Numbered from the stretch's first letter, positions 42,590-55,584 are shown. The stretch: 64,000 nucleotides of DNA from Gammaproteobacteria bacterium (GCA_016718385.1 JADKDK010000006.1:124001-188000), one strand, 5' to 3'. Notes: generated by a model not told the origin, from the sequence alone. Program-made: numbers and translations.

Positions 42590-43723
42590 TCAGTCCACCA
42601 AGGCCTCCCCGTTCGCGCAGCGCTGTCCCAGGCTGGCCAGACGCGACGCGGTCGACCCCAGCGTCAGTTCGTTGTGGCGCGCCCACAGGCAGTAGCGCCA
42701 CGGCGCATTGCCGCGATCCACGCCCGCGCCGCCATGCAGGTGCTGCGCCGTGTAGCTCGTGCGGTGCCCCACGTCGCCGGCCCAGATCTTGGCGATGTCC
42801 ACTTCCACGCTCGCCGGGGCACCCGAGGCCAGCAGCGAGGCGGCCTGGTACGTGGTGAGGCGCAGGCACTCGACGTCGATGAAGCGATCCGCCGCGCGGT
42901 TGCCCACGGCCTGGAACGTCGCGATCGGCACCCCGAACTGCTTGCGCTCGGAGGTGTAGGCCGCGGTCTGGCGCAGCAGCGTGTCGGTGACGCCGAGCTG
43001 GTGCGCGCAAAGTGCCACCGTCAGGTGCTCGGTCACGATGCGCATCACCTCGGCGCCGTGCTGCGGGCCCGCCAGCACGTCGGTGGCCGGGACCAGCACG
43101 TTGTCCAGCACGAGCAACGACTGCGGCTCGTAGCTCGAGGTCTTCATGGCCGTGAGCGTGACGCCCGCCGCCCGCGGGTCGAGCAGCAGCACCACGAGAC
43201 CGGCATCGCTCATGGCGCCCACCAGCACGCGATGCGCGCAGTGCGCGAAGGGCACCGCGAACTTCTCGCCGCTCACGCGGTAGCCGTCGCCCTCGGCGCG
43301 CGCCGTGGTGGCGGGCTCGCAGGCATCCAGCGCGAACTGTTCTTCGAGCGCCGCCGTGAGCACGATCTCGCCGCTCGTCGCGCCCGGCAGCAAGCGGGCC
43401 TTCTGTTCCGCGCTGCCGAAGCGCACGATCGGCACGATGCCGCCGGCCATGTGCACGGCCAGCGGCGCCGGCGCGATGCTGCGCCCGGCCTCTTCCATCA
43501 GCAGCGCGACCTCCATGAAACCGAAGCCCATGCCGCCATGCTCCTCCGGCACCGCCACGCCGAGCAGCCCGACCTCTGCCAGCTTGCCCCACAGCCCCCG
43601 GTCGAAACGCTCGCTCGCGTAGCCGTCGTACGCCGCCAGCGTCGCCGGCGACACCAGGTCCTTCAGGATCTGCCGCGCCAGGTTCTGTATGTCGCGTTGT
43701 TCTTCCGAGAATCCGAAATCCAT
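42590..43723 (-). CDS. Acyl-CoA dehydrogenase (member 1 of an adjacent pair)
   Basis: A 377-residue acyl-CoA dehydrogenase beginning MDFGFSEEQRDIQNLARQIL, with YTSERKQFGVPIATFQAVGN and QHLHGGAGVDRGNAPWRY near the C-terminus. The GGxN(E/D)xxR-type C-terminal signature is altered (GGAGVDRGNAP), as in the non-canonical partners of heteromeric dehydrogenases such as ChsE1-type subunits. The neighbour at 43,991-45,178 carries the canonical signature. ATG at 43,723 has GGGAGC upstream. Confidence 0.9.
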   Translation of the reverse strand: MDFGFSEEQRDIQNLARQILKDLVSPATLAAYDGYASERFDRGLWGKLAEVGLLGVAVPEEHGGMGFGFMEVALLMEEAGRSIAPAPLAVHMAGGIVPIVRFGSAEQKARLLPGATSGEIVLTAALEEQFALDACEPATTARAEGDGYRVSGEKFAVPFAHCAHRVLVGAMSDAGLVVLLLDPRAAGVTLTAMKTSSYEPQSLLVLDNVLVPATDVLAGPQHGAEVMRIVTEHLTVALCAHQLGVTDTLLRQTAAYTSERKQFGVPIATFQAVGNRAADRFIDVECLRLTTYQAASLLASGAPASVEVDIAKIWAGDVGHRTSYTAQHLHGGAGVDRGNAPWRYCLWARHNELTLGSTASRLASLGQRCANGEALVD

Positions 43724-43838
43724 CGTTCTGCTCCCGCTCCGTAAAACTGGAAACCACTCGTTCCTCAGCGCAATGCCGGCGCACCGGCGCGCAATCCAGT
43801 CTGCTGCCACGACCCCATGGAGCGTGGCAGCAGCACCC

Positions 43839-43952
43839 GGGCCGTCGCTGTCATTCCTGCTGAGGGGACCGTCTGCCGCAGGGATGCGGCAGTCGAGCCT
43901 ACAGGGACGTATTCACGGCGTGTCCCGGCAGCAGGAATGACAGCGACGGCCC
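43839..43952. repeat. 114-base inverted-repeat (MITE-like) element
   Basis: Perfect 24-base terminal inverted repeats: left 43,839-43,862 (begins GGGCCGTCGCTG), right 43,929-43,952 (ends CAGCGACGGCCC). Inside lie a perfect 8-pair hairpin (CTGCCGCA-GGGA-TGCGGCAG) and a second GGGAC/GTCCC stem. No coding capacity. It sits in the 267-base gap between two acyl-CoA dehydrogenase genes and looks like a non-autonomous repeat or large REP-type element. Confidence 0.8.
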
Positions 43953-43990
43953 GCGCAAACGCTCCGATGCACGTGATCAGTGCCCAACGC

Positions 43991-45178
43991 TCACCGCGCC
44001 GCCCGCGGCATCCACAGGCCGGCAGCCGAGATGATGTCGCGCTGTACTTCGTTCGCGCCGCCGCCGAAGGTGAGGATCGAGCTGGTGCGGTAGAGGCGCT
44101 CGATGCGCGCCTTCGCCACCTGCCCGACCGGCGAATGCCGGCTGACCAGCGAGGCCTGCCCGACCACCTCGCCGAGCAGACGATACAGCTCGATGAAGAA
44201 CTCGGAGCCGTAGACCTTCACGGCAGAGGCATCGGCCATGTCGAGCGTGCTGTGGGTCATCGCCCAGGCCTGCTTGTAGCACATGAGTTTCAGCGCCTCG
44301 AGGCCGGCGCGCGCGCGCGCCAGATTCATCTGCACCCAGGGCTGGTCGACGAGGCGCTGGCCGTTGGCGAGCGTCGTGTCGGCCGCCCACTGCGTGATCG
44401 CATTCAGCAGCACCGCGGTCGGCCCGTAGTTCATCAGGCTCAGGCGCTCGCGGTTCAGTTGCCCGGTGATGAGCTTCCAGCCACCGTTGAGCTCGCCGAC
44501 CAGGTTCTGGCGCGTGACGCGCACGTTGTCGTAGTAGGTCGCGTTGGTGCGCACGCCCCCGAGCGTGTGCACCGGCGTGCAGCTCCAGCCCGGGTCCGTG
44601 GTAGGAATCAGGAACATCGAGATGCCCTTGTGGCGCCTCGATGCATCGGGGTCGGTGCGCACCGCGATCCACACGTACTCGCTGATGTGCGCGAGGCTGG
44701 TCCACATCTTCTGGCCATTGATGACCCAGCCGTCGCCGTCGGGGACCGCGGAGGTCTTCAGCGACGCTAGATCGGTACCGGCGCCCGGCTCGGAGTAGCC
44801 GATCGCGATGCACAGATCGCCCGAGAGGATCTTCGGCACGATCTCGCGGCGATGGTAGTCGTTGCCGTGCTCGGCCAGCGTGGGGCCGATCGACTCCGAG
44901 GTGAGGAAGGGGAACGGGAAACCCGAACGCATCACCTCCTCGACGAAGATGAACTGCTCCAGCGGCGTCATGCCGCGCCCGCCGAGTTCCTTCGACCAGC
45001 CCAAGCCGATCCAGCCGTCGCGCCCCATCTGGCGCATCGCCGCCTTCCACAGCGGGCCCCCGCCCTCGCCGGGGCTCTCCTCGAGCTCCGCGTCCAGTTC
45101 GGGGGTGATCAGCGCCTTGAAATAGGCGCGCAATTCCTGACGCAGGCGCTCCTGTTCGGGTGTGAACTCGACTTTCAT
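43991..45178 (-). CDS. Acyl-CoA dehydrogenase (member 2 of an adjacent pair)
   Basis: A 395-residue dehydrogenase with AIGYSEPGAGTDLASLKTSA (substrate and flavin region) and the canonical C-terminus TFGGGANEVQRDIISAAGLW. ATG at 45,178 is 8 bases from AGGAG; an ATG at 45,184 is too close to it. Paired with the less canonical dehydrogenase at 42,590-43,723, it may form a heteromeric alpha/beta enzyme like those acting on steroid side chains. It is divergent from the DUF35/thiolase-like genes across a 266-base gap. Confidence 0.92.
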   Translation of the reverse strand: MKVEFTPEQERLRQELRAYFKALITPELDAELEESPGEGGGPLWKAAMRQMGRDGWIGLGWSKELGGRGMTPLEQFIFVEEVMRSGFPFPFLTSESIGPTLAEHGNDYHRREIVPKILSGDLCIAIGYSEPGAGTDLASLKTSAVPDGDGWVINGQKMWTSLAHISEYVWIAVRTDPDASRRHKGISMFLIPTTDPGWSCTPVHTLGGVRTNATYYDNVRVTRQNLVGELNGGWKLITGQLNRERLSLMNYGPTAVLLNAITQWAADTTLANGQRLVDQPWVQMNLARARAGLEALKLMCYKQAWAMTHSTLDMADASAVKVYGSEFFIELYRLLGEVVGQASLVSRHSPVGQVAKARIERLYRTSSILTFGGGANEVQRDIISAAGLWMPRAAR

Positions 45179-45444
45179 CCGCATCTCTCCTGGGACCGGG
45201 TGCCGCCTTGTTCCGCGGACGGCGTTGCCGTGCATGCTGCCGCCGCGGGTCATGCATCGGCAAGCGCAAAAAAGCATCAGCACGCGCTGACAATAGCGCT
45301 CACCAGCGCCCGTTGCGGTTGCTGGCGCGGGGCCGCGGGCTGTATCCTTCGCGCTCGCTCCGGCGCGGCGATACGGCCCGCGCCCCACCCACCAGCAAAG
45401 CAACCCGGTCGCGCGCGGCAGGGGTGCGGACGCGGAGAACATTC

Positions 45445-45879
45445 ATGACTGCAAAACCCAAGGTCGCGGCCCTCGAGGGCTGGTTCACGCTCGACGAACA
45501 GGCGCCGCAGCTGCTGGGCTCGCGCTGCAAGACCTGCGCCACGGTCTACTTCCCGAAGCAGACCAGCTTCTGCCGCAACCCGGCCTGCGAGGGCACCGAG
45601 TTCGAGGAAGCGCCGCTGTCGCGCCGTGGTCGCGTGTGGTCCTGCACCAACGCCTCGTACCAGCCGCCGGAGCCCTTCGTGGCGCCCGACCCCTTCGTGC
45701 CGTTCACGATCGCCGCCGTCGAGCTCGAAGCCGAGCGCATGGTGGTGCTGGGGCAGGTCGTGGCCGGCGTCGAGGTCACCGACCTGAAGGTCGGCCAGGA
45801 AATGGAGCTGGTGCTGGATACGCTCTACACCGACGACGAGTCGGAAAAGATGATCTGGAAATGGAAACCCGTGGCCTGA
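45445..45879 (+). CDS. DUF35 (Zn-ribbon + OB-fold) acyl-CoA-associated protein
   Basis: A 144-residue DUF35 protein: a rubredoxin-like Zn ribbon with C28, C31, C43 and C48 (SRCKTCATVYFP, FCRNPAC), then an OB-fold (about 60-140). DUF35 proteins pair with thiolase-like proteins, and in the ChsH2-Ltp2 case form a steroid side-chain aldolase. The thiolase-like gene follows by 13 bases. ATG at 45,445 has GGAGA upstream. Confidence 0.92.
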   Translation: MTAKPKVAALEGWFTLDEQAPQLLGSRCKTCATVYFPKQTSFCRNPACEGTEFEEAPLSRRGRVWSCTNASYQPPEPFVAPDPFVPFTIAAVELEAERMVVLGQVVAGVEVTDLKVGQEMELVLDTLYTDDESEKMIWKWKPVA

Positions 45880-45892
45880 GGAGTAGGCAAGC

Positions 45893-47080
45893 ATGAGCAA
45901 TGACATCGCCATTCTCGGCGTCGGGATGCACCCCTGGGGCAAGTGGGGCAGGAACTTCGTCGAATACGGCGTGCACGCGGCGCGCGCCGCGATCGCCGAT
46001 GCCGGCGTGCGCTGGCAGGACATCCGCTTCGTCTCGGGTGCCGCCACGATGCGCTGCGGCTACCCGGGCTACGTGGCCGGCGCGACCTTCGCGCAGGCGC
46101 TGGGCTGGCAGGGCGCCGAGGTGAACACCTCGTACGCGGCCTGCGCCTCGGGCTCGCAGGCGCTCGCCGCCGCGCGCGCGAAGATCCTCGCGGGCGAATG
46201 CGAGGTGGCGCTGGTCGTCGGCGCCGACACCACGCCGAAGGGCTTCCTGGCGCCGGCCAAGGGCTACCGTCCCGACGATCCGGACTGGGTGCGCTTCCTG
46301 GTCGGCATCACCAACCCGACCTACTTCGCGCTCTACGCGCGCCGGCGCATGGACCTCTACGGCGACACCGAGGACGACTTCGGCCTGGTGAAGATCAAGA
46401 ACAGCGAGCACGGCTTCACCAACCCGAACGCGCGCTACCGCAAGAAGTTCACGATGGACGACGTGCACGCCTCGCCGATGGTCGCGCATCCGCTGCGCCT
46501 GCTGCAGATCTGCGCGACCTCCGACGGCGGTGCGGCACTGGTGGTTTCGAGCATGGACTATGCGCGGCGCATCGGCCGCGCTGACGCGGTGCGCGTCGCG
46601 GCGATCTCGACCGTGACCCCGACCTTCGCCAGCGAAGTCGTGGAGATGCCCGACATCGCGACCGACTCCGCGGCGGCCACCGCCGTGGAAACGCACCGCT
46701 TCCGCGCCTCGATCCCGCTGAAGGCCTACGAGGAAGCCGGCGTCGCGCCGAGCGACGTGAACGTGGCCGAGGTCTACGACCTGTCCTCCGCGCTCGAACT
46801 GGACTGGATGGAAGACCTGCAACTGTGCCCGCGCGGCGAGGCGGCGCGCATGGTGCGCGCCGGCGAGACGCGCATCGGGGGCCGCGTGCCGGTGAATCCC
46901 TCCGGCGGGCTCGCCTGCTTCGGCGAGGCGGTGCCGGCGCAGGCACTGGCGCAGGTCTGCGAGCTCACGTGGCAACTGCGCGGCCAGGGCGGCGAACGCC
47001 AGGTCGAGGGCGCGAAACTCGGCATCACGGCGAACCAGGGCCTGTTCGGCCACGGTTCCTCGGTGATCGTGAAGCGCTGA
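45893..47080 (+). CDS. Thiolase-like lipid-transfer protein (Ltp2-like)
   Basis: A 395-residue thiolase-fold protein. The nucleophile position is C84 (NTSYAACASGSQAL). Where true thiolases have the GHPxGATG His, this protein reads GGLACFGEAVPAQA, with E345 in the His position, and the C-terminal loop is NQGLFGHGSS. It is therefore unlikely to perform ordinary thiolysis. Together with the upstream DUF35 gene it resembles Ltp2-type retro-aldolases of steroid side-chain degradation; that assignment is inferred from the gene pair and residue loss. Confidence 0.9.
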   Translation: MSNDIAILGVGMHPWGKWGRNFVEYGVHAARAAIADAGVRWQDIRFVSGAATMRCGYPGYVAGATFAQALGWQGAEVNTSYAACASGSQALAAARAKILAGECEVALVVGADTTPKGFLAPAKGYRPDDPDWVRFLVGITNPTYFALYARRRMDLYGDTEDDFGLVKIKNSEHGFTNPNARYRKKFTMDDVHASPMVAHPLRLLQICATSDGGAALVVSSMDYARRIGRADAVRVAAISTVTPTFASEVVEMPDIATDSAAATAVETHRFRASIPLKAYEEAGVAPSDVNVAEVYDLSSALELDWMEDLQLCPRGEAARMVRAGETRIGGRVPVNPSGGLACFGEAVPAQALAQVCELTWQLRGQGGERQVEGAKLGITANQGLFGHGSSVIVKR

Positions 47081-47101
47081 ACCGTCCGTGATCGCCGCGC
47101 C

Positions 47102-47770
47102 ATGAAGAACGAATTGCACAACCTGTTCGCCAACAACCGGCGCTGGGCCGCCGCGATCCGCGAGCGCGATCCCGCGTTCTTCGAGACGCTGGCGAAACAG
47201 CAGTCGCCGCAGTACCTGTGGATCGGCTGCTCCGACAGCCGCGTGCCGGCCAACGAAATCGTCGGCCTGATGCCCGGCGAGGTCTTCGTGCACCGCAACG
47301 TCGCCAACGTGGTGGTGCACACCGACCTCAACTGCCTCTCGGTGCTGCAGTTCGCGGTCGACGTGCTGAACATCAAGCACGTGATGGTCGTCGGCCACTA
47401 CGGCTGCGGCGGCGTGGCCGCGGCGCTGCGCAACCGCAAGCTCGGCCTGGCCGACAACTGGCTGCGCCACGTGCAGGACGTGCAGAAGAAGCACGCCGCC
47501 ACCTACGCTCACACGCATCCCGTGGGCGACGACGCGCTGCTGGTCGACCGGCTGTGCGAGCTGAACGTGATCGAACAGGTGCAGAACGTCTGCCAGACCA
47601 CCGTGGTGCAGGACGCCTGGGAGCGCGGCCAGGAACTCACCGTGCACGGCTGGATCTACCGCCTGCAGGACGGGGAGCTGCGCGACCTGTGCGCCACCGC
47701 CGCGGGTCCCGCCGAGGTCGACAGCGCCATACAGACCGCGATCGCGCGGCTGGCGCCGCTCGCTCCGTGA
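47102..47770 (+). CDS. can: Beta-class carbonic anhydrase
   Basis: A 222-residue Can-like enzyme for interconverting CO2 and bicarbonate. Zinc ligands are C43, H99 and C102, with D45 and R47 as the Asp-Arg pair (IGCSDSRVP, VVGHYGCGG). It starts 21 bases after the thiolase-like gene and ends 7 bases before the ABC-F gene. Family length and motifs are complete. Confidence 0.95.
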   Translation: MKNELHNLFANNRRWAAAIRERDPAFFETLAKQQSPQYLWIGCSDSRVPANEIVGLMPGEVFVHRNVANVVVHTDLNCLSVLQFAVDVLNIKHVMVVGHYGCGGVAAALRNRKLGLADNWLRHVQDVQKKHAATYAHTHPVGDDALLVDRLCELNVIEQVQNVCQTTVVQDAWERGQELTVHGWIYRLQDGELRDLCATAAGPAEVDSAIQTAIARLAPLAP

Positions 47771-47777
47771 GCCCCGG

Positions 47778-49648
<1,871 letters not shown>

Positions 49649-49652
<4 letters not shown>

Positions 49653-49710
49653 GTCGCCATTCATGGCGACAGCAGCATCCCTGCAGGCCGTCGTCGGCAT
49701 GAATGCGGAC

Positions 49711-49714
<4 letters not shown>
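49649..49714. repeat. Inverted pair of dispersed palindromic repeats carrying two stop codons
   Basis: Copy 1 (49,649-49,670) reads GTAGGTCGCCATTCATGGCG then AC. Copy 2 (49,693-49,714) is inverted and ends in GGACCTAC. The ABC-F stop TAG (49,650-49,652) lies in copy 1 and the clpB stop (49,711-49,713, minus strand) in copy 2. It forms a bidirectional hairpin at the convergent ends of both genes, so it may serve as a terminator for both. Confidence 0.78.
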
Positions 49715-52293
<2,579 letters not shown>

Positions 52294-52345
52294 GGCGGGT
52301 CCTCTGGTACTGGCGGGGCTGACTGGCGCCCCGTGTTGACCCCTT

Positions 52346-52373
52346 ATCTTGGGGCAACCCACCGCAATTCAAG
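52346..52373 (-). promoter_or_regulatory. Sigma32 heat-shock promoter of clpB
   Basis: On the minus strand CTTGAA (52,373-52,368), a 13-base spacer and CCCCAAGAT (52,354-52,346). This matches the sigma32 pattern CTTGAA-N13-15-CCCCATnT closely. It lies about 55 bases upstream of the clpB start. Confidence 0.8.
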
Positions 52374-52535
52374 CGTATCCGGGGGCGTGAATCGGCCGCA
52401 TTTTCCGCGCCCTGGCTCCGTACGCGGGCGGGAAGCGCACTGGTCTGACGCTGGGCGACCCGGTTTGGCTCGTCTAGAATCCGCGCGTGCCGGATTGGCG
52501 CAGCCGCTGCTGCCACGGAATCCGAGCCCCGAGCA

Positions 52536-53609
52536 ATGCACAAGAATGCAAGGATCACACCCTGTGTCGCGCCGATTTCGAGACCTGCGGATACGCCAGT
52601 GAACGCTGAGTCCGGCGCCTTGCGCGCAGGCTTCGGCAACGCGCGGGTGCTGGTCACCGGCGGCCTGGGCTTCATCGGCTCGAACCTGGCCCTGCGCATG
52701 TGCGAAACCGGCGCCGCCGTCACGCTGCTGGACAACCTGGCACCGAGCTACGGCGGCAACCGGTTCAACATCGCGCCGATCGCGCGGCAGGCCGAGGTGA
52801 TCATCGGTGATATGCGCGACGAGCGCCTCATGCACGAGCTCGTCGCTCGCCATGACTACCTGTTCAACCTGGCCGGGCAGACCAGCCACATCGATTCGAT
52901 GCTGGATCCGCAACAGGACCTGGAAGCCAATGTCCGCGCGCAGCTCGCGATTCTCGAGGCCTGTCGCAAGCTCAACCCGGAAATCCGCGTGCTGTACGCC
53001 AGCACCCGGCAGGTTTACGGCAGACCGGCCTACCTGCCGGTGGACGAGGCCCATCCGCTCAATCCCGTCGACATCAACGGCATCCACAAGATCGCCGGCG
53101 AGATGTACCACCAGCTGTACGCGCAGGTTTACGGACTCGCGACCACGGTGCTGCGCCTGACCAACACCTATGGCCCGCGCATGCGGGTCAGGGATGACCG
53201 GCAGACATTTCTGGGCACCTGGATCCGGCGCCTGCTCGAAGGGCAAACGCTGCCGGTCTTCGGCGACGGCAGGCAGTTGCGCGACTTCAACTACGTGGAC
53301 GACGTGGTCCGTGCGCTCTTGCTGTGCGCGCTGGCGCGCGACACGCCGGGCAAGGTCTACAACCTGGGATCCAGCGAGGTGCTGAGCCTGGAGGCGCTGG
53401 CGCGGAAACTCGTTGCCACGCACGGCAGTGGCAGCTACGAGCTGGTGCCATTCCCGGATGCGCGCAAGCGCATCGACATCGGGGATTACTTCGGCAGCAG
53501 CGCGCGCATCGAGCGCGAACTGGGCTGGCAGCCACAGGTGAACCTCGATGCGGGACTGCGCCAGACCCTGGCCTACTTCGGCCGCTTCGGCGAGCACTAC
53601 TGGCCATGA
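52536..53609 (+). CDS. NAD-dependent sugar epimerase/dehydratase (extended SDR) lacking the usual Tyr
   Basis: A 357-residue nucleotide-sugar enzyme with TGGLGFIGSN (41-50), NLAGQTSHIDSM and YASTRQVYG. The usual Y-x-x-x-K reads N181-G-I-H-K185, so the Tyr is an Asn; this NGI(N/H)K form appears to be a subfamily rather than a random loss. ATG at 52,536 or GTG at 52,599 could be the start; both ribosome sites are weak. A TAGAAT at 52,475 may be a -10 box. First gene of the sugar cassette, coupled to the DegT gene (ATGA). Confidence 0.88.
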   Translation: MHKNARITPCVAPISRPADTPVNAESGALRAGFGNARVLVTGGLGFIGSNLALRMCETGAAVTLLDNLAPSYGGNRFNIAPIARQAEVIIGDMRDERLMHELVARHDYLFNLAGQTSHIDSMLDPQQDLEANVRAQLAILEACRKLNPEIRVLYASTRQVYGRPAYLPVDEAHPLNPVDINGIHKIAGEMYHQLYAQVYGLATTVLRLTNTYGPRMRVRDDRQTFLGTWIRRLLEGQTLPVFGDGRQLRDFNYVDDVVRALLLCALARDTPGKVYNLGSSEVLSLEALARKLVATHGSGSYELVPFPDARKRIDIGDYFGSSARIERELGWQPQVNLDAGLRQTLAYFGRFGEHYWP

Positions 53610-54712
53610 CGATACCGGTTGCCGCACCCGTGCGCTGGTTCGAGCAGCACCAACAGGCGGTGGCCGCGGCCGTTGCCGGCGTGATGTCCGGCGGCCAGTA
53701 CATCCTGGGCCCGCGGGTCGATGCCTTCGAACGGGCGTTCGCGGCGTTCTGTGCCTGCCCGCACGCGGTCGCGGTCGCCTCGGGCACCGACGCGATCACG
53801 CTCGGCCTTCGCGTGCTCGATGCCGCGGGCGGGGAAGTGATCACCAGCGCCCATACCGCGGTGGCGACGGTCGCCGCCATCGAGCGCGCGGGCGCGATCC
53901 CCGTGGTGGCGGATATCGACCCCGTCACCCATTGCCTTTGCCCCGAATCGGTGGCCTCCGTGCTGTCGCCGCGCACGCGCGCGATCGTCGCGGTGCACAT
54001 CTTCGGCCACCCGGCCGATCTCCGGGGCCTGCGCGCGGTGACCGGATCACGCGCCATCGGGCTCGTCGAGGATTGCGCGCAGGCGCACGGCGCCAGGATC
54101 GACGGGCAGCCGGTGGGAAGTTTCGGGATGGCCGGCGCCTTCAGCTTCTATCCCACCAAGAACATCGGCGCGCTCGGCGACGCCGGCGCGATCGTGACCC
54201 ACGACGAGCAGCTCGCGCGACAGTTGCGCCAGTTGCGGCAATACGGCTGGGACGAAACGCGGTGCAGCCAGCTGCACGGCCAGAACTCGCGCATGGACGA
54301 GGTGCAGGCCGCGATCCTGGCACTGAGGCTCGCGGAGTTCCCGTCGGCGTTCCTGCGACGCCAGCAGATCGCGCAGCGGTACAACGAGGCGCTCGCGGAC
54401 CATCCGCAGGTTCTGGCGCCGCAGACGGCGCCGGGCGCCACGCATGCCTTCCATCTCTACGTCGTGCGCACCGCGCAGCCCGAGGCGCTCGCGGCGCACC
54501 TGCTGGCGCAGGGCGTCCAGAGCGCTCGCCATTACGCCACACCGATCCATCGCCAGCCCGCCTATCGCGACATCCTGCGAGCGCAATCACTGCACAACGT
54601 GGAGCGCCTGTACGAGACGATGCTCTCCATCCCCATTTATCCGGAACTCACCGACCCGGAGGTCGACAGGATATGCGAAGCCCTGTCACGCTGGCGCGCA
54701 GGAGGCAAATGA
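53606..54712 (+). CDS. DegT/DnrJ/EryC1 (PLP) sugar aminotransferase
   Basis: A 368-residue sugar aminotransferase. K185 in FYPTKNIGALGD is the PLP Lys, with VEDCAQAHGA supplying the PLP Asp and SGTDAITLGL the phosphate region. It would transfer an amino group to a keto-sugar nucleotide. Overlaps the epimerase stop and abuts the acyltransferase start. No glycosyltransferase or flippase is complete in the cassette. Confidence 0.93.
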   Translation: MTIPVAAPVRWFEQHQQAVAAAVAGVMSGGQYILGPRVDAFERAFAAFCACPHAVAVASGTDAITLGLRVLDAAGGEVITSAHTAVATVAAIERAGAIPVVADIDPVTHCLCPESVASVLSPRTRAIVAVHIFGHPADLRGLRAVTGSRAIGLVEDCAQAHGARIDGQPVGSFGMAGAFSFYPTKNIGALGDAGAIVTHDEQLARQLRQLRQYGWDETRCSQLHGQNSRMDEVQAAILALRLAEFPSAFLRRQQIAQRYNEALADHPQVLAPQTAPGATHAFHLYVVRTAQPEALAAHLLAQGVQSARHYATPIHRQPAYRDILRAQSLHNVERLYETMLSIPIYPELTDPEVDRICEALSRWRAGGK

Positions 54713-55387
54713 ATGATCTTTGAAAGCAACCGGACCATCGTGCTCTACGGCATCGGATCGGAATACGTGTACGAGGCCGTGGAGATTGCGCTGCGCGCGG
54801 GAGTGACTGTGGCGGCGTTCGTCGACAACCTGCCAGCATCTGACGGGCGGCAGTTCCCGGGGCTCGAGCCCGTGCTGGTGGCGCAGGCGTGTGACGAGGC
54901 CATCAGGTCGTTTCCGGTCCTGGTGCCGCTGATCACGCCCGGGCACCGCAAGCAGGTCGCGACCGAGGCAGTGAGCCTCGGCTTCGCGGGGGTGGCAACG
55001 CTGATCGACCCCACCGCGATCCTGGCACGCAGCACCCGCTTCGGCGAGGGATTCCAGGTCAATGCCGCGGTCGTCGTCGGCGCGAACAGCGAATTCGGCA
55101 GGCATGTGCTGCTGAACCGCTCGGCCTCGATCGGTCACGACGCGCAGGTCGGGGACTTCGCCAGCCTGGGACCCGGCTGCGTACTGTGCGGCAGCTGCCG
55201 CATCGGCGCGGGCGCCTTCATCGGCGGCGGCGTCACGATCGCGCCGAAGGTGAACGTGGGCGCAAACGCGATCGTCGGCGCGGGCGCCGTGGTGATTCGC
55301 GACGTGCCGCCCAACTGCTTCGTCGCGGGCAATCCCGCGCGCATCGTGCGCGAAGGGGTGCAGGGCTACAACGACGTCGGCGTCTAG
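54713..55387 (+). CDS. NeuD/PglD-type sugar O- or N-acyltransferase
   Basis: A 224-residue protein with an N-terminal nucleotide-sugar-binding domain (VLYGIGSEYVYEAVEIALRA) and a left-handed beta helix of hexapeptide repeats (VVVGANSEFG, SIGHDAQVGDFASL, CRIGAGAFIGGGVTIAPKV, NAIVGAGAVVIRDV). H138 in SIGHDA is the likely catalytic base. It would acetylate the amino-sugar made by the DegT enzyme. AGGAGG precedes the ATG. Confidence 0.92.
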   Translation: MIFESNRTIVLYGIGSEYVYEAVEIALRAGVTVAAFVDNLPASDGRQFPGLEPVLVAQACDEAIRSFPVLVPLITPGHRKQVATEAVSLGFAGVATLIDPTAILARSTRFGEGFQVNAAVVVGANSEFGRHVLLNRSASIGHDAQVGDFASLGPGCVLCGSCRIGAGAFIGGGVTIAPKVNVGANAIVGAGAVVIRDVPPNCFVAGNPARIVREGVQGYNDVGV

Positions 55388-55398
55388 GAACGGCAGCC

Positions 55399-55584
55399 GT
55401 GGAAATCCTCGTCTGTTCGCAGCAGGGCAACATGGGCGGCTCCACGCGACTGCTGCTCGCACAGTTCCCGGACCTGCGTCCGATCTCCGGAGTTCCGGAA
55501 TCGATGCGCCGGCGGCGTTTCGATATCGCGGTCATTGACCTGCCGTTGATACCCGGCGCGATTCAAGCTGCATCGGGGGCGTGA
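55399..55584 (+). pseudogene. Truncated glycosyltransferase-like stub
   Basis: A 61-residue reading from GTG 55,399 (EILVCSQQGNMGGSTRLLL, then RRRFDIAVIDLPL). The opening resembles the N-terminal Rossmann strand of GT4-type glycosyltransferases (KILVxSxxGNxGGSxRxLL), but it stops after about 60 residues where the family has about 350. It starts 11 bases after the acyltransferase gene and its end overlaps pgeF. It looks like the remnant left when the cassette was cut short. Confidence 0.6.
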
